Assembly (NCBI RefSeq): GCF_003254055.1
Contig: NZ_QKZT01000003.1
Coordinates: 335,082-399,081, forward strand
DNA length: 64,000 bases
Reading direction: 5' to 3'
Origin: Algoriphagus chordae
GTDB taxonomy: Bacteria; Bacteroidota; Bacteroidia; Cytophagales; Cyclobacteriaceae
Shown piece by piece: positions 35,896 through 43,672 of this stretch. Under the pieces are notes generated by a model. It worked only from the letters and a program-made list of their open reading frames with translations. It was not told the origin of the DNA and did not search any database. Position numbers and translations under genes: made by a program. Numbering within the stretch: position 1 is the first letter of the stretch; the number at the start of each line of letters is the position of its first letter.

Positions 35896-36747
35896 TTAAT
35901 AATCCCCGATTGTTTCTGGAAGTTGTCCCAAAGCGTCTGCAAGCTGCTCGTCGCTCGGTGCGATACCATGCCACTTGTGTGTACCAACCATAAAGTCCAC
36001 GCCAAAGCCCATTTCAGTATGAAGCAAGTTCATTACTGGCTTTCCTTTGCCACTTAGGCTTTTCGCCTTTTCCAGTCCTTCTACTACAGACTTCATGTCA
36101 TTTCCCTTGAGCGTGTCGATAACTTCCCATCCAAAAGACTCATATTTTGCTCTTAGGTCGATCAGATTCATGATTTTCTCTGTAGGACCATCGATTTGCT
36201 GTCTATTCAAGTCAATAGTAGCGATCAAGTTGTCCACTTTCCAGTGAGCGGCATACATAGCAGCTTCCCATACTTGACCTTCTTCTTGTTCGCCATCACC
36301 CATAAGGACATATACCGTACTGTCATCACCGTCGATTTTTTTAGCCTGAGCTGCGCCGATTGCTACGGACATGCCTTGGCCGAGAGAACCTGATGCGATC
36401 CTGATTCCAGGAAGTCCTTCCTCAGTTGCCGGGTGACCCTGCAATCTTGAATTTAGCTTTCTGAAGGTGGTCATTTCCTCAGGAGAAAAGTATCCTGATC
36501 TAGCAAGTACGGAGTACCACACTGGTGAAATATGCCCATTAGAAAGGAAAAATAGGTCTTCACCTTTTCCTTCCATTTTGAAGTTTGAGTCGTGATTCAA
36601 CTGGTCAAAGTACAGTGCTACGAAGAATTCTGTACAACCTAGTGAAGCGCCAGGGTGTCCTGACTGTACCGCATGAACCATTCTAAGAATGTCCCTACGA
36701 ACCTGTGATGCAACGCTTTCGAGTTGTTCGATTGATTTTTTTTCCAT
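35896..36747 (-). CDS. Transketolase, N-terminal subunit (TPP diphosphate-binding part)
   Basis: A 283-residue first half of a split transketolase. It has AVQSGHPGASLGCTEFFVALYF at the N-terminus and the thiamine diphosphate motif GDGEQEEGQVWEAAMYAAHW ending in the DLNRQ Asn. Split transketolases with N and C parts on separate genes are known in bacteria and archaea; together they equal a normal 620-residue enzyme. The gap to the C-part gene is 37 bp. This pair may be a second transketolase, or the only one, of the organism; this cannot be seen from the window. Confidence 0.92.
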   Translation of the reverse strand: MEKKSIEQLESVASQVRRDILRMVHAVQSGHPGASLGCTEFFVALYFDQLNHDSNFKMEGKGEDLFFLSNGHISPVWYSVLARSGYFSPEEMTTFRKLNSRLQGHPATEEGLPGIRIASGSLGQGMSVAIGAAQAKKIDGDDSTVYVLMGDGEQEEGQVWEAAMYAAHWKVDNLIATIDLNRQQIDGPTEKIMNLIDLRAKYESFGWEVIDTLKGNDMKSVVEGLEKAKSLSGKGKPVMNLLHTEMGFGVDFMVGTHKWHGIAPSDEQLADALGQLPETIGDY

Positions 36748-36758
36748 TTCGGATAGGT

Positions 36759-37208
36759 CTATTTAAGGATTTGAGAGGTATGCTCTTTTGTATTTACTTT
36801 TTCTATTATTTCAGCGATTTTGCCTTCTTCTTCGATGACAAAGGTCGTTCTGACAGTTCCCATGTAGGTTTTGCCGAAGGTGTTCTTTTCTTGCCAAGTG
36901 CCGTAAGCTTCGTGTACTTTTAGGTCTGTGTCAGCGATCAGAGAAAATGGAAGTGCCTGCTTTTCTTTGAATTTCACATGGGATTTTTCCGCATCTGAAC
37001 TGATTCCAAAGACTACATAACCTGCTTTTTGTAAGGCATCGTAGTTGTCTCTTAGGTTACATGCCTGAGCAGTACATCCTGGAGTAGCGTCTTTTGGATA
37101 AAAATAGAGGACAACCTTTTTCCCTCGATAGTTAGAAAGCTTGATCGTTTCTCCTGTTTCAATTTTCGCTTCAAAATCTGGGGCCATTTGGCCTTCTTCT
37201 AGTTTCAT
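36759..37208 (-). CDS. bcp: Thioredoxin-dependent peroxiredoxin, BCP/PrxQ type
   Basis: A 149-residue thiol peroxidase reducing hydroperoxides. The start FEAKIETGETIKLSNYRGKKVVLYFYPKD leads to DATPGCTAQACNLRDNY, where the first Cys is peroxidatic and the second (five residues on) resolving, the PrxQ/BCP pattern. VFGISSDAEKSHVKF and YMGTVRTTFVIEEEGKI complete the fold. Cytoplasmic. Lies 11 bp before transketolase N and 24 bp after the M23 gene, in one operon. Confidence 0.95.
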   Translation of the reverse strand: MKLEEGQMAPDFEAKIETGETIKLSNYRGKKVVLYFYPKDATPGCTAQACNLRDNYDALQKAGYVVFGISSDAEKSHVKFKEKQALPFSLIADTDLKVHEAYGTWQEKNTFGKTYMGTVRTTFVIEEEGKIAEIIEKVNTKEHTSQILK

Positions 37209-37232
37209 ATGCTATTGTTTAGGGCGCCTAAT

Positions 37233-39107
37233 TTAACCAATCGTTCCTTTCCATTCAGCAGTATTGCCAGCTTTATCGGTAACTTTTAGCAAAACTTCTC
37301 CTTTGAAGGCTTCATTCGTAAGTTTTTCGGACCAAATCACCGCCTGCTTGTACTCGTATCGCATCAACACCCACTTGCCATTTACATAGGCTTCGTAGCT
37401 GTCGATACCAGACAAATCATCCCGAATCACAAAACGTAAATCAGATGAATTGACACGAATCACTTTGATCGTAGGCTTGGTGTTGTCCTGTAAAATGGAG
37501 ATTTCTCCTAAATACCTAGAACCAAAATTTAAGGTGTCACCATTCCAGGTTCCGCCCAAGAATGACTTGGAATTTCCCGAAGTATAATAGGCATGTGAGC
37601 GATCCTTGTTTCCAGTATAACTTGGTACGGTCCAGAGTATGTTTATCGCATTCCAAAGATAGTCTTGGCTATCATTTATCAGCAATTTTGGTGAACTGGA
37701 AGATCTAGCTTGAGAAAGCCTCAAAAATAAATCGTCCAATACAGTTTCCTGCTTGAAATTCAGCTGAACATTCTCTTCAGAATAGGAAATTTCTTTTCCT
37801 ACTGGGATCAAGGCATTGATACCTGGAGTAAGAATTTCAGTGCAAATGTCAATCTCATCAGGAATGCCAAAATTCATGTCCCAGAGGTAGGTTCGGCTAT
37901 TTTCATCCTGATAAGCAGGAAGCATTTCAAAGGAATTTGATCCAACTGAGAACTTTGCTAAGCCGCCTTGGGAAGAAATAGGAGCTTTGATTTTTAGGAT
38001 ATTATTGAGGTATTCTAATGAAGCTTTGGAAGGAGCAGAGTCGTCGTTGATATTCGTTTCCAAATCTTGGCCTTGTAGCGTAAAACTTACCTCTCGCTCA
38101 TTACCATAGGTGTCACGAAGTTTTAGCTTATAATTCTTTTTCACACCAGGTTCCAGGGCCAAATGACCAGTGTTCTCTTCCAAGGGAGATAGAAATTCAA
38201 ACTTTAGGTTCTTTTGAAAATATAGTTTGGTGTAGCGATTTTGGTAGGTGTACAGTAGAAATTGCCTTGTGTAATTGAAGTCAACCTTGTCTACAGTCAA
38301 GTTAAACAGAGTCCCATTTTCATCCGCCAACTCAAAAATAGGGTAGCCATTTCTGTTGCTCGCTCCGTCGAGTTGATCATAACTACGGATTTCAATGCCT
38401 ACTTTTCCAGTGATCTTGATATCCGATGGGAGGCGATAATTTGCTCCGTTTGCAACTGGTGTTACCTGAAGTCTTTGGAACTCACCATTCACTCGGGAAT
38501 CTATGTCCAGCGGAACTATGGCGATGCTTTGAGGTACTGGTGCTATATTATCCAGGATTTCGGGGAAACCAAAAAGGAGTGGATCCATCGCTCGATCCAA
38601 GCTATCACGGATCTCAAAATGCAAATGAGGGCCGCCCGAACCTCCTGTATTTCCACTATCTGCTATTCGCTGACCTTGCTTCACTGGCAATTCTCCGGGC
38701 TCAGGACGAATTTCCAGATCAATAGCTTTTTCCTCATACATTTTGTTGCGCATGTACTCGCTCAGCTCTTGGTTAAAATTTCGAAGGTGTCCGTAGAGCG
38801 TGATTTTACCATTGGGATGCTTGAGGTATATGACATTCCCATAGCCAAAAGATGAAATCTTGATTCTATGTACCCAGCCATCTGCAGCCGCCAAAACAGG
38901 AATACCCTGCTGACCGCCTGTTTTCAAATCCAATCCTGTGTGGAAATGATTGGGTCTTAGCTCGGCAAAATTACCAGAAAGGTAATTTCTGACTCCAGGC
39001 TTTATAGGATTCATAAAATAGCCTTTATCCACCTCCTGAGCATTTAGCTCCGGCGTAGCAAACAAACCAAGAAAAAGGAGGGTGCAGCCTAACTTACTTA
39101 ACTTCAA
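37233..39107 (-). CDS. Exported M23-family (LytM) metallopeptidase
   Basis: A 624-residue exported endopeptidase expected to cut peptidoglycan crosslinks. The catalytic domain is near the N-terminus: NHFHTGLDLKTGGQQGIPVL (first zinc His and Asp), GYGNVIYLKHPNGKITLYGHL, and GPHLHFEIRDS with HxH. All metal ligands are present, so it should be active. The large C-terminal part (about 400 residues) is beta-rich, and its function is unknown. A TTG at 39107 is chosen as start because it opens a perfect signal peptide (MKLSKLGCTLLFLGLFATPE then LNAQ); the longer frame from 39170 would place 21 residues before it. The start overlaps the end of the FAH gene by 14 bp. Confidence 0.88.
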   Translation of the reverse strand: MKLSKLGCTLLFLGLFATPELNAQEVDKGYFMNPIKPGVRNYLSGNFAELRPNHFHTGLDLKTGGQQGIPVLAAADGWVHRIKISSFGYGNVIYLKHPNGKITLYGHLRNFNQELSEYMRNKMYEEKAIDLEIRPEPGELPVKQGQRIADSGNTGGSGGPHLHFEIRDSLDRAMDPLLFGFPEILDNIAPVPQSIAIVPLDIDSRVNGEFQRLQVTPVANGANYRLPSDIKITGKVGIEIRSYDQLDGASNRNGYPIFELADENGTLFNLTVDKVDFNYTRQFLLYTYQNRYTKLYFQKNLKFEFLSPLEENTGHLALEPGVKKNYKLKLRDTYGNEREVSFTLQGQDLETNINDDSAPSKASLEYLNNILKIKAPISSQGGLAKFSVGSNSFEMLPAYQDENSRTYLWDMNFGIPDEIDICTEILTPGINALIPVGKEISYSEENVQLNFKQETVLDDLFLRLSQARSSSSPKLLINDSQDYLWNAINILWTVPSYTGNKDRSHAYYTSGNSKSFLGGTWNGDTLNFGSRYLGEISILQDNTKPTIKVIRVNSSDLRFVIRDDLSGIDSYEAYVNGKWVLMRYEYKQAVIWSEKLTNEAFKGEVLLKVTDKAGNTAEWKGTIG

Positions 39108-39705
39108 AATCCAATAACTTTTCGGTACCAATAAATCCTTCCAACTTATCTCCAATCTGCACTGGGCCAACTCCCGCAGGTGTACCAGTATAGATAAGAT
39201 CTCCTTTTTTTAGCATAAAAAATTGTGACACGTATTCGATGATAGTTCCAAAATCAAATAGCATTAGCGAGGTATTACCTTTTTGGCGAGTTTCCCCATT
39301 GATACTGAGATGAAAATCTATGTTTTTTTGATCGTCAATTTCATCTACGGATTTAAATCCTCCTATTGGTGCAGCACCATTGAATCCTTTGGCGATTTCC
39401 CAGGGTAAACCCTTGGCTTTGCATTGATCCTGTAGATCTCGGGCAGTGAAGTCAATCCCAAAACCTATTTCGTTAAAGTATCTATGAGAAAATTTCTTCT
39501 GAATGTATTTTCCCTGCTTGGATATCTTCAGCACCAACTCAGCTTCGTGATGGATGTTTTTGGAGAAATCAGGATAGAAAAACGGAGCTCCGTCTTTCAA
39601 AATCGCTGTGTCTGGCTTCAAGAAAACGACAGGGTTTCCAGGCGTTTCATTTTTCAGCTCTTCAATATGTGCCGCATAATTTCGGCCAATGCAAATAATC
39701 TTCAT
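39094..39705 (-). CDS. Fumarylacetoacetate hydrolase (FAH) family protein
   Basis: A 203-residue FAH-fold enzyme. It carries IGRNYAAHIEEL, PVVFLKPDTAIL, the metal-binding HHEAELVLKISKQGK, GFGIDFTARDLQDQCK, PWEIAKGFNGAAPIGG and the final ISxxxxL-IYTGTPAGVGPV block. The family includes acylpyruvate hydrolases (FAHD1-like) and oxaloacetate decarboxylases; short members of about 200 residues are usually the former. Substrate is not certain. First gene of the minus-strand FAH-M23-bcp-transketolase operon. Confidence 0.9.
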   Translation of the reverse strand: MKIICIGRNYAAHIEELKNETPGNPVVFLKPDTAILKDGAPFFYPDFSKNIHHEAELVLKISKQGKYIQKKFSHRYFNEIGFGIDFTARDLQDQCKAKGLPWEIAKGFNGAAPIGGFKSVDEIDDQKNIDFHLSINGETRQKGNTSLMLFDFGTIIEYVSQFFMLKKGDLIYTGTPAGVGPVQIGDKLEGFIGTEKLLDFEVK

Positions 39706-39714
39706 ACCTGATAA

Positions 39715-40398
39715 TTAATCTACAGCTTGTAAAGTCATCAAGGTGTCCCCTGATTCATTGATAAGGTAAAGTTGGTTTTTTTCCAGTTTATATCCGCGCG
39801 TATTGATAAGAGCTTTTGAGATAGCATTTTCCACGCTCATATCAGGGCAAGCCATCATCGTGGCAGCACCAGGGCCAAAGCTCAATGTTTCTCCATCATT
39901 CTCTATAATTGCTCCGCGTACAGAATTACAGCCCATGCTTCCTACATAAGTTTTTTTGGATGCATTAAATTCGAAAGTCAAAGCTTCTTTGCTTTTAAAA
40001 CCTGTAGGGTTCTCGATGTCTCCGACTTGAGTTACTTTCCAAATATTGGAAATCCTTAAGGATGGGTCTGATTCTTTGCTCATAATCTCTACAAGTTCGT
40101 AGTTTTTGGATGAAGCATCCGCAGGAACTGGACTATCTTTGTCTGTCACTTTTACTTTGATCTGGTAAATATTCCCAGGCTCATAATCAAATCCTTCGAT
40201 ACTAATATAGAAAAACTCCCAAGCGGAAGGGTCAATTTCAGCTCCCTTTTGTATCTGGAAACAAGACATAGGAGCCACGCCTACACAATCCATTTTTGCA
40301 GAATTTACCCACCAAGTTTCTGTGTTTTGCTCAGATTGCTTTTCGCAGGCTACTGCTCCCAGGACGCTGCTGATAAGTAGAAATAATATGGTTTTCAT
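39715..40398 (-). CDS. Lipoprotein with DUF4377 and META domains
   Basis: A 227-residue lipoprotein with lipobox VAC (Cys18). The first half (TWWVNSAKMDCVGVAPMSCF, through YQIKVKVTD) matches DUF4377. The second half is a META/HslJ-like domain: NIWKVTQVGDI, LTFEFNASKKTYVGSMGCNSVRG, LSFGPGAATMMACPD and ENAISKALINTRGYKLEKNQLYLI. HslJ in E. coli is a heat-shock lipoprotein linked to novobiocin tolerance, but no function can be assigned here. Ten bp from the start of the FAH gene, which it may follow or precede in regulation. Confidence 0.85.
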   Translation of the reverse strand: MKTILFLLISSVLGAVACEKQSEQNTETWWVNSAKMDCVGVAPMSCFQIQKGAEIDPSAWEFFYISIEGFDYEPGNIYQIKVKVTDKDSPVPADASSKNYELVEIMSKESDPSLRISNIWKVTQVGDIENPTGFKSKEALTFEFNASKKTYVGSMGCNSVRGAIIENDGETLSFGPGAATMMACPDMSVENAISKALINTRGYKLEKNQLYLINESGDTLMTLQAVD

Positions 40399-40451
40399 AG
40401 ATTGATATTTTCTCTAGAGAGGATTTGCTAAAATGAATTCGCTATTCATTC

Positions 40452-41171
40452 TTAGAAATTGATAGTCTTAATATGGTCAAATAGCTTTTTAGTCCAGATT
40501 TCATACATTTCTGCACTTGGGTGCAAGCCATCCGCAGCAAGCATTTCCGGGGCTTGTCCAGCATCCTTGTATTCTTTGCTGATGTCAACGAAGCTGATTC
40601 CTTTTTGTTTGCAGATAGCTTTCTGGGTCTGGTTGTAGGCTTTGATCTCTGTCTCCACCTTGTTTTTATCTGCATTTCTAGCTTCCGCAAAGGGTGTAAT
40701 TCCCCAGTCTGGGATGGCGATTACGACTACATGATTTGTTTTTCCAGCAGCGAAAGCAATAGCTCTATCCAGCATTTTCTCAAATTCGACACGATAAGAA
40801 TCAACAGAATGGCCTCTGTACTGATCATTTACGCCTATTAGCAAAGTGACCAAATCATAGCTGGTTCCGTTAATTTGTTCTTTTAGAATGCCTTGTTCCA
40901 GTTCATCTACAGTCCAACCTGTCTGAGCAATCACTTTTGGCGCAGCCCAAGATTTTGAAGTTTCAGCGTTCAATTTTACGATCAACTGACTAGGAAATCT
41001 GCCCGCATCTTTCACACCCTCGCCGATGGTGTAACTGTCGCCAAGTGCCAAATAAGTAAGTTGTGGGTTGTTGTCAGTCATAGTGGAATCGGAATCATCA
41101 GGAAGCATATTTTTGGAACTGTTGCAGGATAGCATTCCAAAAAGGATGAGTGGCAAAAGAAGGATTTTCAT
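40452..41171 (-). CDS. SGNH/GDSL-family hydrolase lipoprotein
   Basis: A 239-residue lipoprotein (lipobox LSC, Cys16) with a SGNH hydrolase fold: block I LALGDSYTIGEGV (catalytic Ser), block III LVTLLIGVNDQYRG (Asn), and block V with DGLHPSAEMYEIW (Asp and His). These enzymes cleave ester or acetyl groups from lipids, polysaccharides or peptidoglycan; substrate unknown. The LD-carboxypeptidase gene ends 11 bp behind its start on the same strand, so the two may be cotranscribed. Confidence 0.9.
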   Translation of the reverse strand: MKILLLPLILFGMLSCNSSKNMLPDDSDSTMTDNNPQLTYLALGDSYTIGEGVKDAGRFPSQLIVKLNAETSKSWAAPKVIAQTGWTVDELEQGILKEQINGTSYDLVTLLIGVNDQYRGHSVDSYRVEFEKMLDRAIAFAAGKTNHVVVIAIPDWGITPFAEARNADKNKVETEIKAYNQTQKAICKQKGISFVDISKEYKDAGQAPEMLAADGLHPSAEMYEIWTKKLFDHIKTINF

Positions 41172-41182
41172 AATTGTTTTTA

Positions 41183-42223
41183 CTACTGAAATACGGACTC
41201 AAGTAGTGAAATGGTTCCATTGTCCGCATCCATCGCAACTTTCGCCCCCACAGGAATGATAAATTGCTTAGAAATATGCCCAATCATCGCGCCAGAGTAG
41301 GCTGGGATTTTCAGTGGTAAAATATAATCATCTAAGACCTGATCCAAGGTCAAGGAACCATAGCCTCCCCCTGGCTCGCAATCGGAGCATTGACCGAAAA
41401 CAAAACCTGAGATTTTGTCTAATGTCCCATTGAGCTTGAGCGTGCTCATCATACGGTCAATCTTATAGGGATCTTCTCCAATGTCCTCAATAAATAGAAT
41501 GGCGTCTTTGAAATCGGGATAGTATGGAGAACCTGATATCGCTGTCAAAACCGTTAGGTTTCCACCTAATATTATGCCTTCAGCCTTTCCGCTTTTCAAG
41601 GTTTGAATTCGGTTGGATTTGACAACGAGTTCATCACTTTCAGCATGTACATTTTCAAAAGTGACTAAGTCTTTATCAAAAAAGATCCTTTCAAATTGAT
41701 CCACATTGAAGCTATTCCAACTGCCAGAACCCATAGGTCCATGGAAGGTGATCAAGCCAGTTTGAGCATGTATCGCGCAATGCAAAGCTGTGATGTCGGA
41801 ATATCCCAATAAGGGCTTTGGATTTTTGGAGATAATCTTGTAATCAATCAAGGGCAGAATCCTAGCCGCTCCCGAACCGCCACGTATGCTCACGATGGCT
41901 TTCACCTCTTTATCATCAAACATGTCATTCAAATCACCTGCTCGTTCGGCATCTGTGCCAGCGAGATGTCCTCGACGGTTCATTAGGTTTTTTCCCATTT
42001 TCACTTGAAAACCTAAAGCTTCCAGAGCTTCTTTGGCATAAGTGAACTGCATCCTTTCGGCCGTAGCAGCAGAAGGAGATATCAGTCCTACGGTATCGCC
42101 TTTTTTGATTGCCTTTGGCAAAAGTGTTTTTGGATCGTAAGCTGAATGAGCTGTATCCCAAGATACTAATGGGAGGGAAGCTGAAAGTAGTCCTAGGGAT
42201 TTGAGGAAGGCGCGTTTTTGCAT
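41183..42223 (-). CDS. LD-carboxypeptidase (peptidase family S66)
   Basis: A 346-residue S66 serine peptidase that removes D-Ala from tetrapeptides in peptidoglycan recycling. It has VGLISPSAATAE, SIRGGSGAARILPLID, LLGYSDITALHCAIHAQTG, ITFHGPMG, LFIEDIGEDPYKIDRMM and a C-terminal YSGAMIGHISKQFIIPVGAK, where the His and Glu of the Ser-Glu-His triad lie. A possible twin-arginine-like or ordinary signal (QKRAFLKSLGLLSASLPLV) suggests export, although most LdcA proteins are cytoplasmic. ATG at 42223 is chosen over a longer frame to 42307 because it starts this signal. The upstream gap is repeat-rich. Confidence 0.88.
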   Translation of the reverse strand: MQKRAFLKSLGLLSASLPLVSWDTAHSAYDPKTLLPKAIKKGDTVGLISPSAATAERMQFTYAKEALEALGFQVKMGKNLMNRRGHLAGTDAERAGDLNDMFDDKEVKAIVSIRGGSGAARILPLIDYKIISKNPKPLLGYSDITALHCAIHAQTGLITFHGPMGSGSWNSFNVDQFERIFFDKDLVTFENVHAESDELVVKSNRIQTLKSGKAEGIILGGNLTVLTAISGSPYYPDFKDAILFIEDIGEDPYKIDRMMSTLKLNGTLDKISGFVFGQCSDCEPGGGYGSLTLDQVLDDYILPLKIPAYSGAMIGHISKQFIIPVGAKVAMDADNGTISLLESVFQ

Positions 42224-42288
42224 CTGGAAGGGGGTTGTAATTCTGAAACGTGAAAATAAGGCTTTTTTATTTTGCGCAATATGTCTCC

Positions 42289-42310
42289 CGCGAGGCGCGA
42301 GGCGCAAAGG
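42289..42310. repeat. CGCGAGG micro-repeat
   Basis: CGCGAGG, CGCGAGG and CGCAAAGG follow one another without a break in the gap 5' of the LD-carboxypeptidase gene. Similar very short direct repeats occur at 22037 and 45363. Confidence 0.6.
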
Positions 42311-42596
42311 ATTCTCTTTAGTGATTTAATTCTTTTGAACCTTGATTTTTTAAACAGAACGAACCTAGGAGAGACAAATCTTTCGCACATTAGAATTAAA
42401 CAATCTGGTATTTTCACTTCAGGTAAAAAGGACTAACACCTACTAATTATTTCAAAAGATACGTTGCTCTCGTAAATCACAAATCAAATCATTCCAGCTA
42501 GGCAGGTACCTTGATAGACGATTGGCTACAGACCTTAACGAGCCGCCGGCTCGATGCATGGTCATGATTCTGCTCTTCGTGATTTGGAATGCCGAA

Positions 42597-42665
42597 CCTC
42601 AAAGAGGTGATCGGATTATAGGAAATGGGGATCAAAAAATTATTAAAAAACCCTGTAAGGGTGAT
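42597..42665. repeat. Paired hairpin units with GTGAT tails
   Basis: CCTCAAAGAGG then TGATCGGATTATAGG, and 39 bases later ACCCTGTAAGGGT then GATATCGCATGGGG. Each unit is a short perfect stem with a three-base loop, followed by GTGAT. Repeated units of this look are widely scattered in Bacteroidota intergenic regions; function unknown. Confidence 0.45.
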
Positions 42666-42686
42666 ATCGCATGGGGATTTGGAATC

Positions 42687-42772
42687 CTGAAGTTCTATTG
42701 TAGGATTTGAAATCCTAAAAATAATTCCTATTGAGCTTTACTAGATCGCGAGAGCTTTCAGGACTGAATCTG
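42687..42772. repeat. REP-like repeat, copy A (with TAGGATTT/AAATCCTA palindrome)
   Basis: Contains the perfect 8-bp inverted repeat TAGGATTT-G-AAATCCTA. About 86 bases resemble copy B at 43522-43611 in the same orientation (shared core TAGGATTTG...ATAATT...TGAGCT...). The copies flank the toxin-antitoxin pair. Identity was judged by eye at roughly two thirds to three quarters. Confidence 0.5.
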
Positions 42773-42900
42773 CTTAAGCCAAGGGCTATTAATCGTAAAA
42801 CGGTCTGGGGACAGTATTTGTAATGGTTTAAACTAAATATTCCTCTGACTTTACGAGAGATTAGTGTCACAATTTGTGACTTAATCAGGTAATAGTGTTT

Positions 42901-43206
42901 TTAAAAACTAGAAATATATTCTTGGTTTTTGGGGTTTCGTCTATTGTCCCAAATCGCTAGTATCACAAGTTCTTCTGGGAATTCTTCATAAAACATCAAG
43001 TAATCCTTTACGATTTTTGATCGCACATTCCCTGAGTTTGTGAGTTTGCCGATATGTGGATTTGATTGGATAATTTTAACAGCCTCCTTAAAAAGTCCAT
43101 TAAGTTTAATAGAGTATGTATTTGATTTATTCCTTTTCTTCCAATAGGATAAAATTTCCTTTCGGTCTTGTTCCGCTCTTAAGGTCCATACTACTTTCTT
43201 AACCAC
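42901..43206 (-). CDS. ParE/RelE-superfamily toxin
   Basis: A 101-residue RelE/ParE-fold toxin: VVWTLRAEQDRKEILSYWKKRNK at the N-terminus, a central FKEAVKIIQSNPHIGKL and C-terminal YLMFYEEFPEELVILAIWDNRRNP, a pattern typical of ParE (DNA gyrase poison) more than of RelE (mRNA cleavage). Which target it hits cannot be settled from sequence. GTG start at 43206, overlapping the last 16 bases of the antitoxin gene, so translation is coupled. The pair is bounded by repeats at 42687 and 43522. Confidence 0.88.
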   Translation of the reverse strand: MVKKVVWTLRAEQDRKEILSYWKKRNKSNTYSIKLNGLFKEAVKIIQSNPHIGKLTNSGNVRSKIVKDYLMFYEEFPEELVILAIWDNRRNPKNQEYISSF

Positions 43207-43427
43207 TCCTCAATTTCCCCGTCTAACTGATCATTACTTTTGATTTGAGCGGAAAAGTATTGTGCTCTTCCTTCTTCTACTGCCTTGAGTTGATCATTTG
43301 ATAAAACCATTTTCTCTGATGAATCCAGATCAAATTCCAATAAACGATTTACCTCATCAAGAATCTTTGGATCATTGATTTGCTCTATTTTCTGTATAAG
43401 CATTCTCTTAACTTCTATCGTTTTCAT
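43191..43427 (-). CDS. Antitoxin of the ParE/RelE-type pair
   Basis: A 78-residue acidic protein upstream of and overlapping the toxin gene. The first half (MKTIEVKRMLIQKIEQINDPKILDEVNRLLEF by its residues 1-32) is helical and probably dimerises; the C-terminal SNDQLKAVEEGRAQYFSAQ and the last 20 residues are charged and flexible, as expected for the toxin-binding arm. A classical DNA-binding ribbon-helix-helix is not clear. The role is inferred mainly from position and size. Confidence 0.82.
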   Translation of the reverse strand: MKTIEVKRMLIQKIEQINDPKILDEVNRLLEFDLDSSEKMVLSNDQLKAVEEGRAQYFSAQIKSNDQLDGEIEEWLRK

Positions 43428-43521
43428 AGCCTCAAAGTTTAATCTAAAAATATGGCTTTATTTTCAGATATCCTTACGTTGCAAGTAAATCCATACTCTC
43501 AAGTTCATCGTGATTTGTAAG

Positions 43522-43611
43522 CCGAAGTCCTATCGTAGGATTTGTATTCCAAAAAGATAATTTTCAGTGAGCTGTACTTTATCGTTCTCGTTTTCAAGTC
43601 TGACCTGATGC
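43522..43611. repeat. REP-like repeat, copy B
   Basis: Diverged relative of 42687-42772, same orientation, with the hairpin TCCTA-TCG-TAGGA and the shared block TAGGATTTGTATTCC. It lies between the antitoxin and the DacB-like gene. Confidence 0.5.
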
Positions 43612-43672
43612 AGTTTGTTGAGCTAGATTCTACCCCATTTAGAGATTCAGTTAGTAAATCAAAAATCCCAAA

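Larger units (their letters stand above)
42224..42900. other. Repeat-bearing intergenic region before the LD-carboxypeptidase gene
   Basis: 677 bases without a convincing gene. They hold a micro-repeat (42289-42310), two similar hairpin units each followed by GTGAT (42597-42611 and 42650-42665), and a palindrome-containing repeat (42687-42772) that recurs in diverged form at 43522. The whole looks like a site for REP-like elements or the remains of a mobile element. Confidence 0.5.

Noticed and set aside
38262..38855. A 197-codon plus-strand frame inside the M23 gene
   Set aside because: Antisense to the conserved LytM catalytic region; no independent support.
42522..42710. A 62-codon plus-strand frame in the gap before the LD-carboxypeptidase gene
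   Set aside because: It lies across hairpins and REP-like repeats, has low-complexity composition and no recognisable motif; more likely non-coding.
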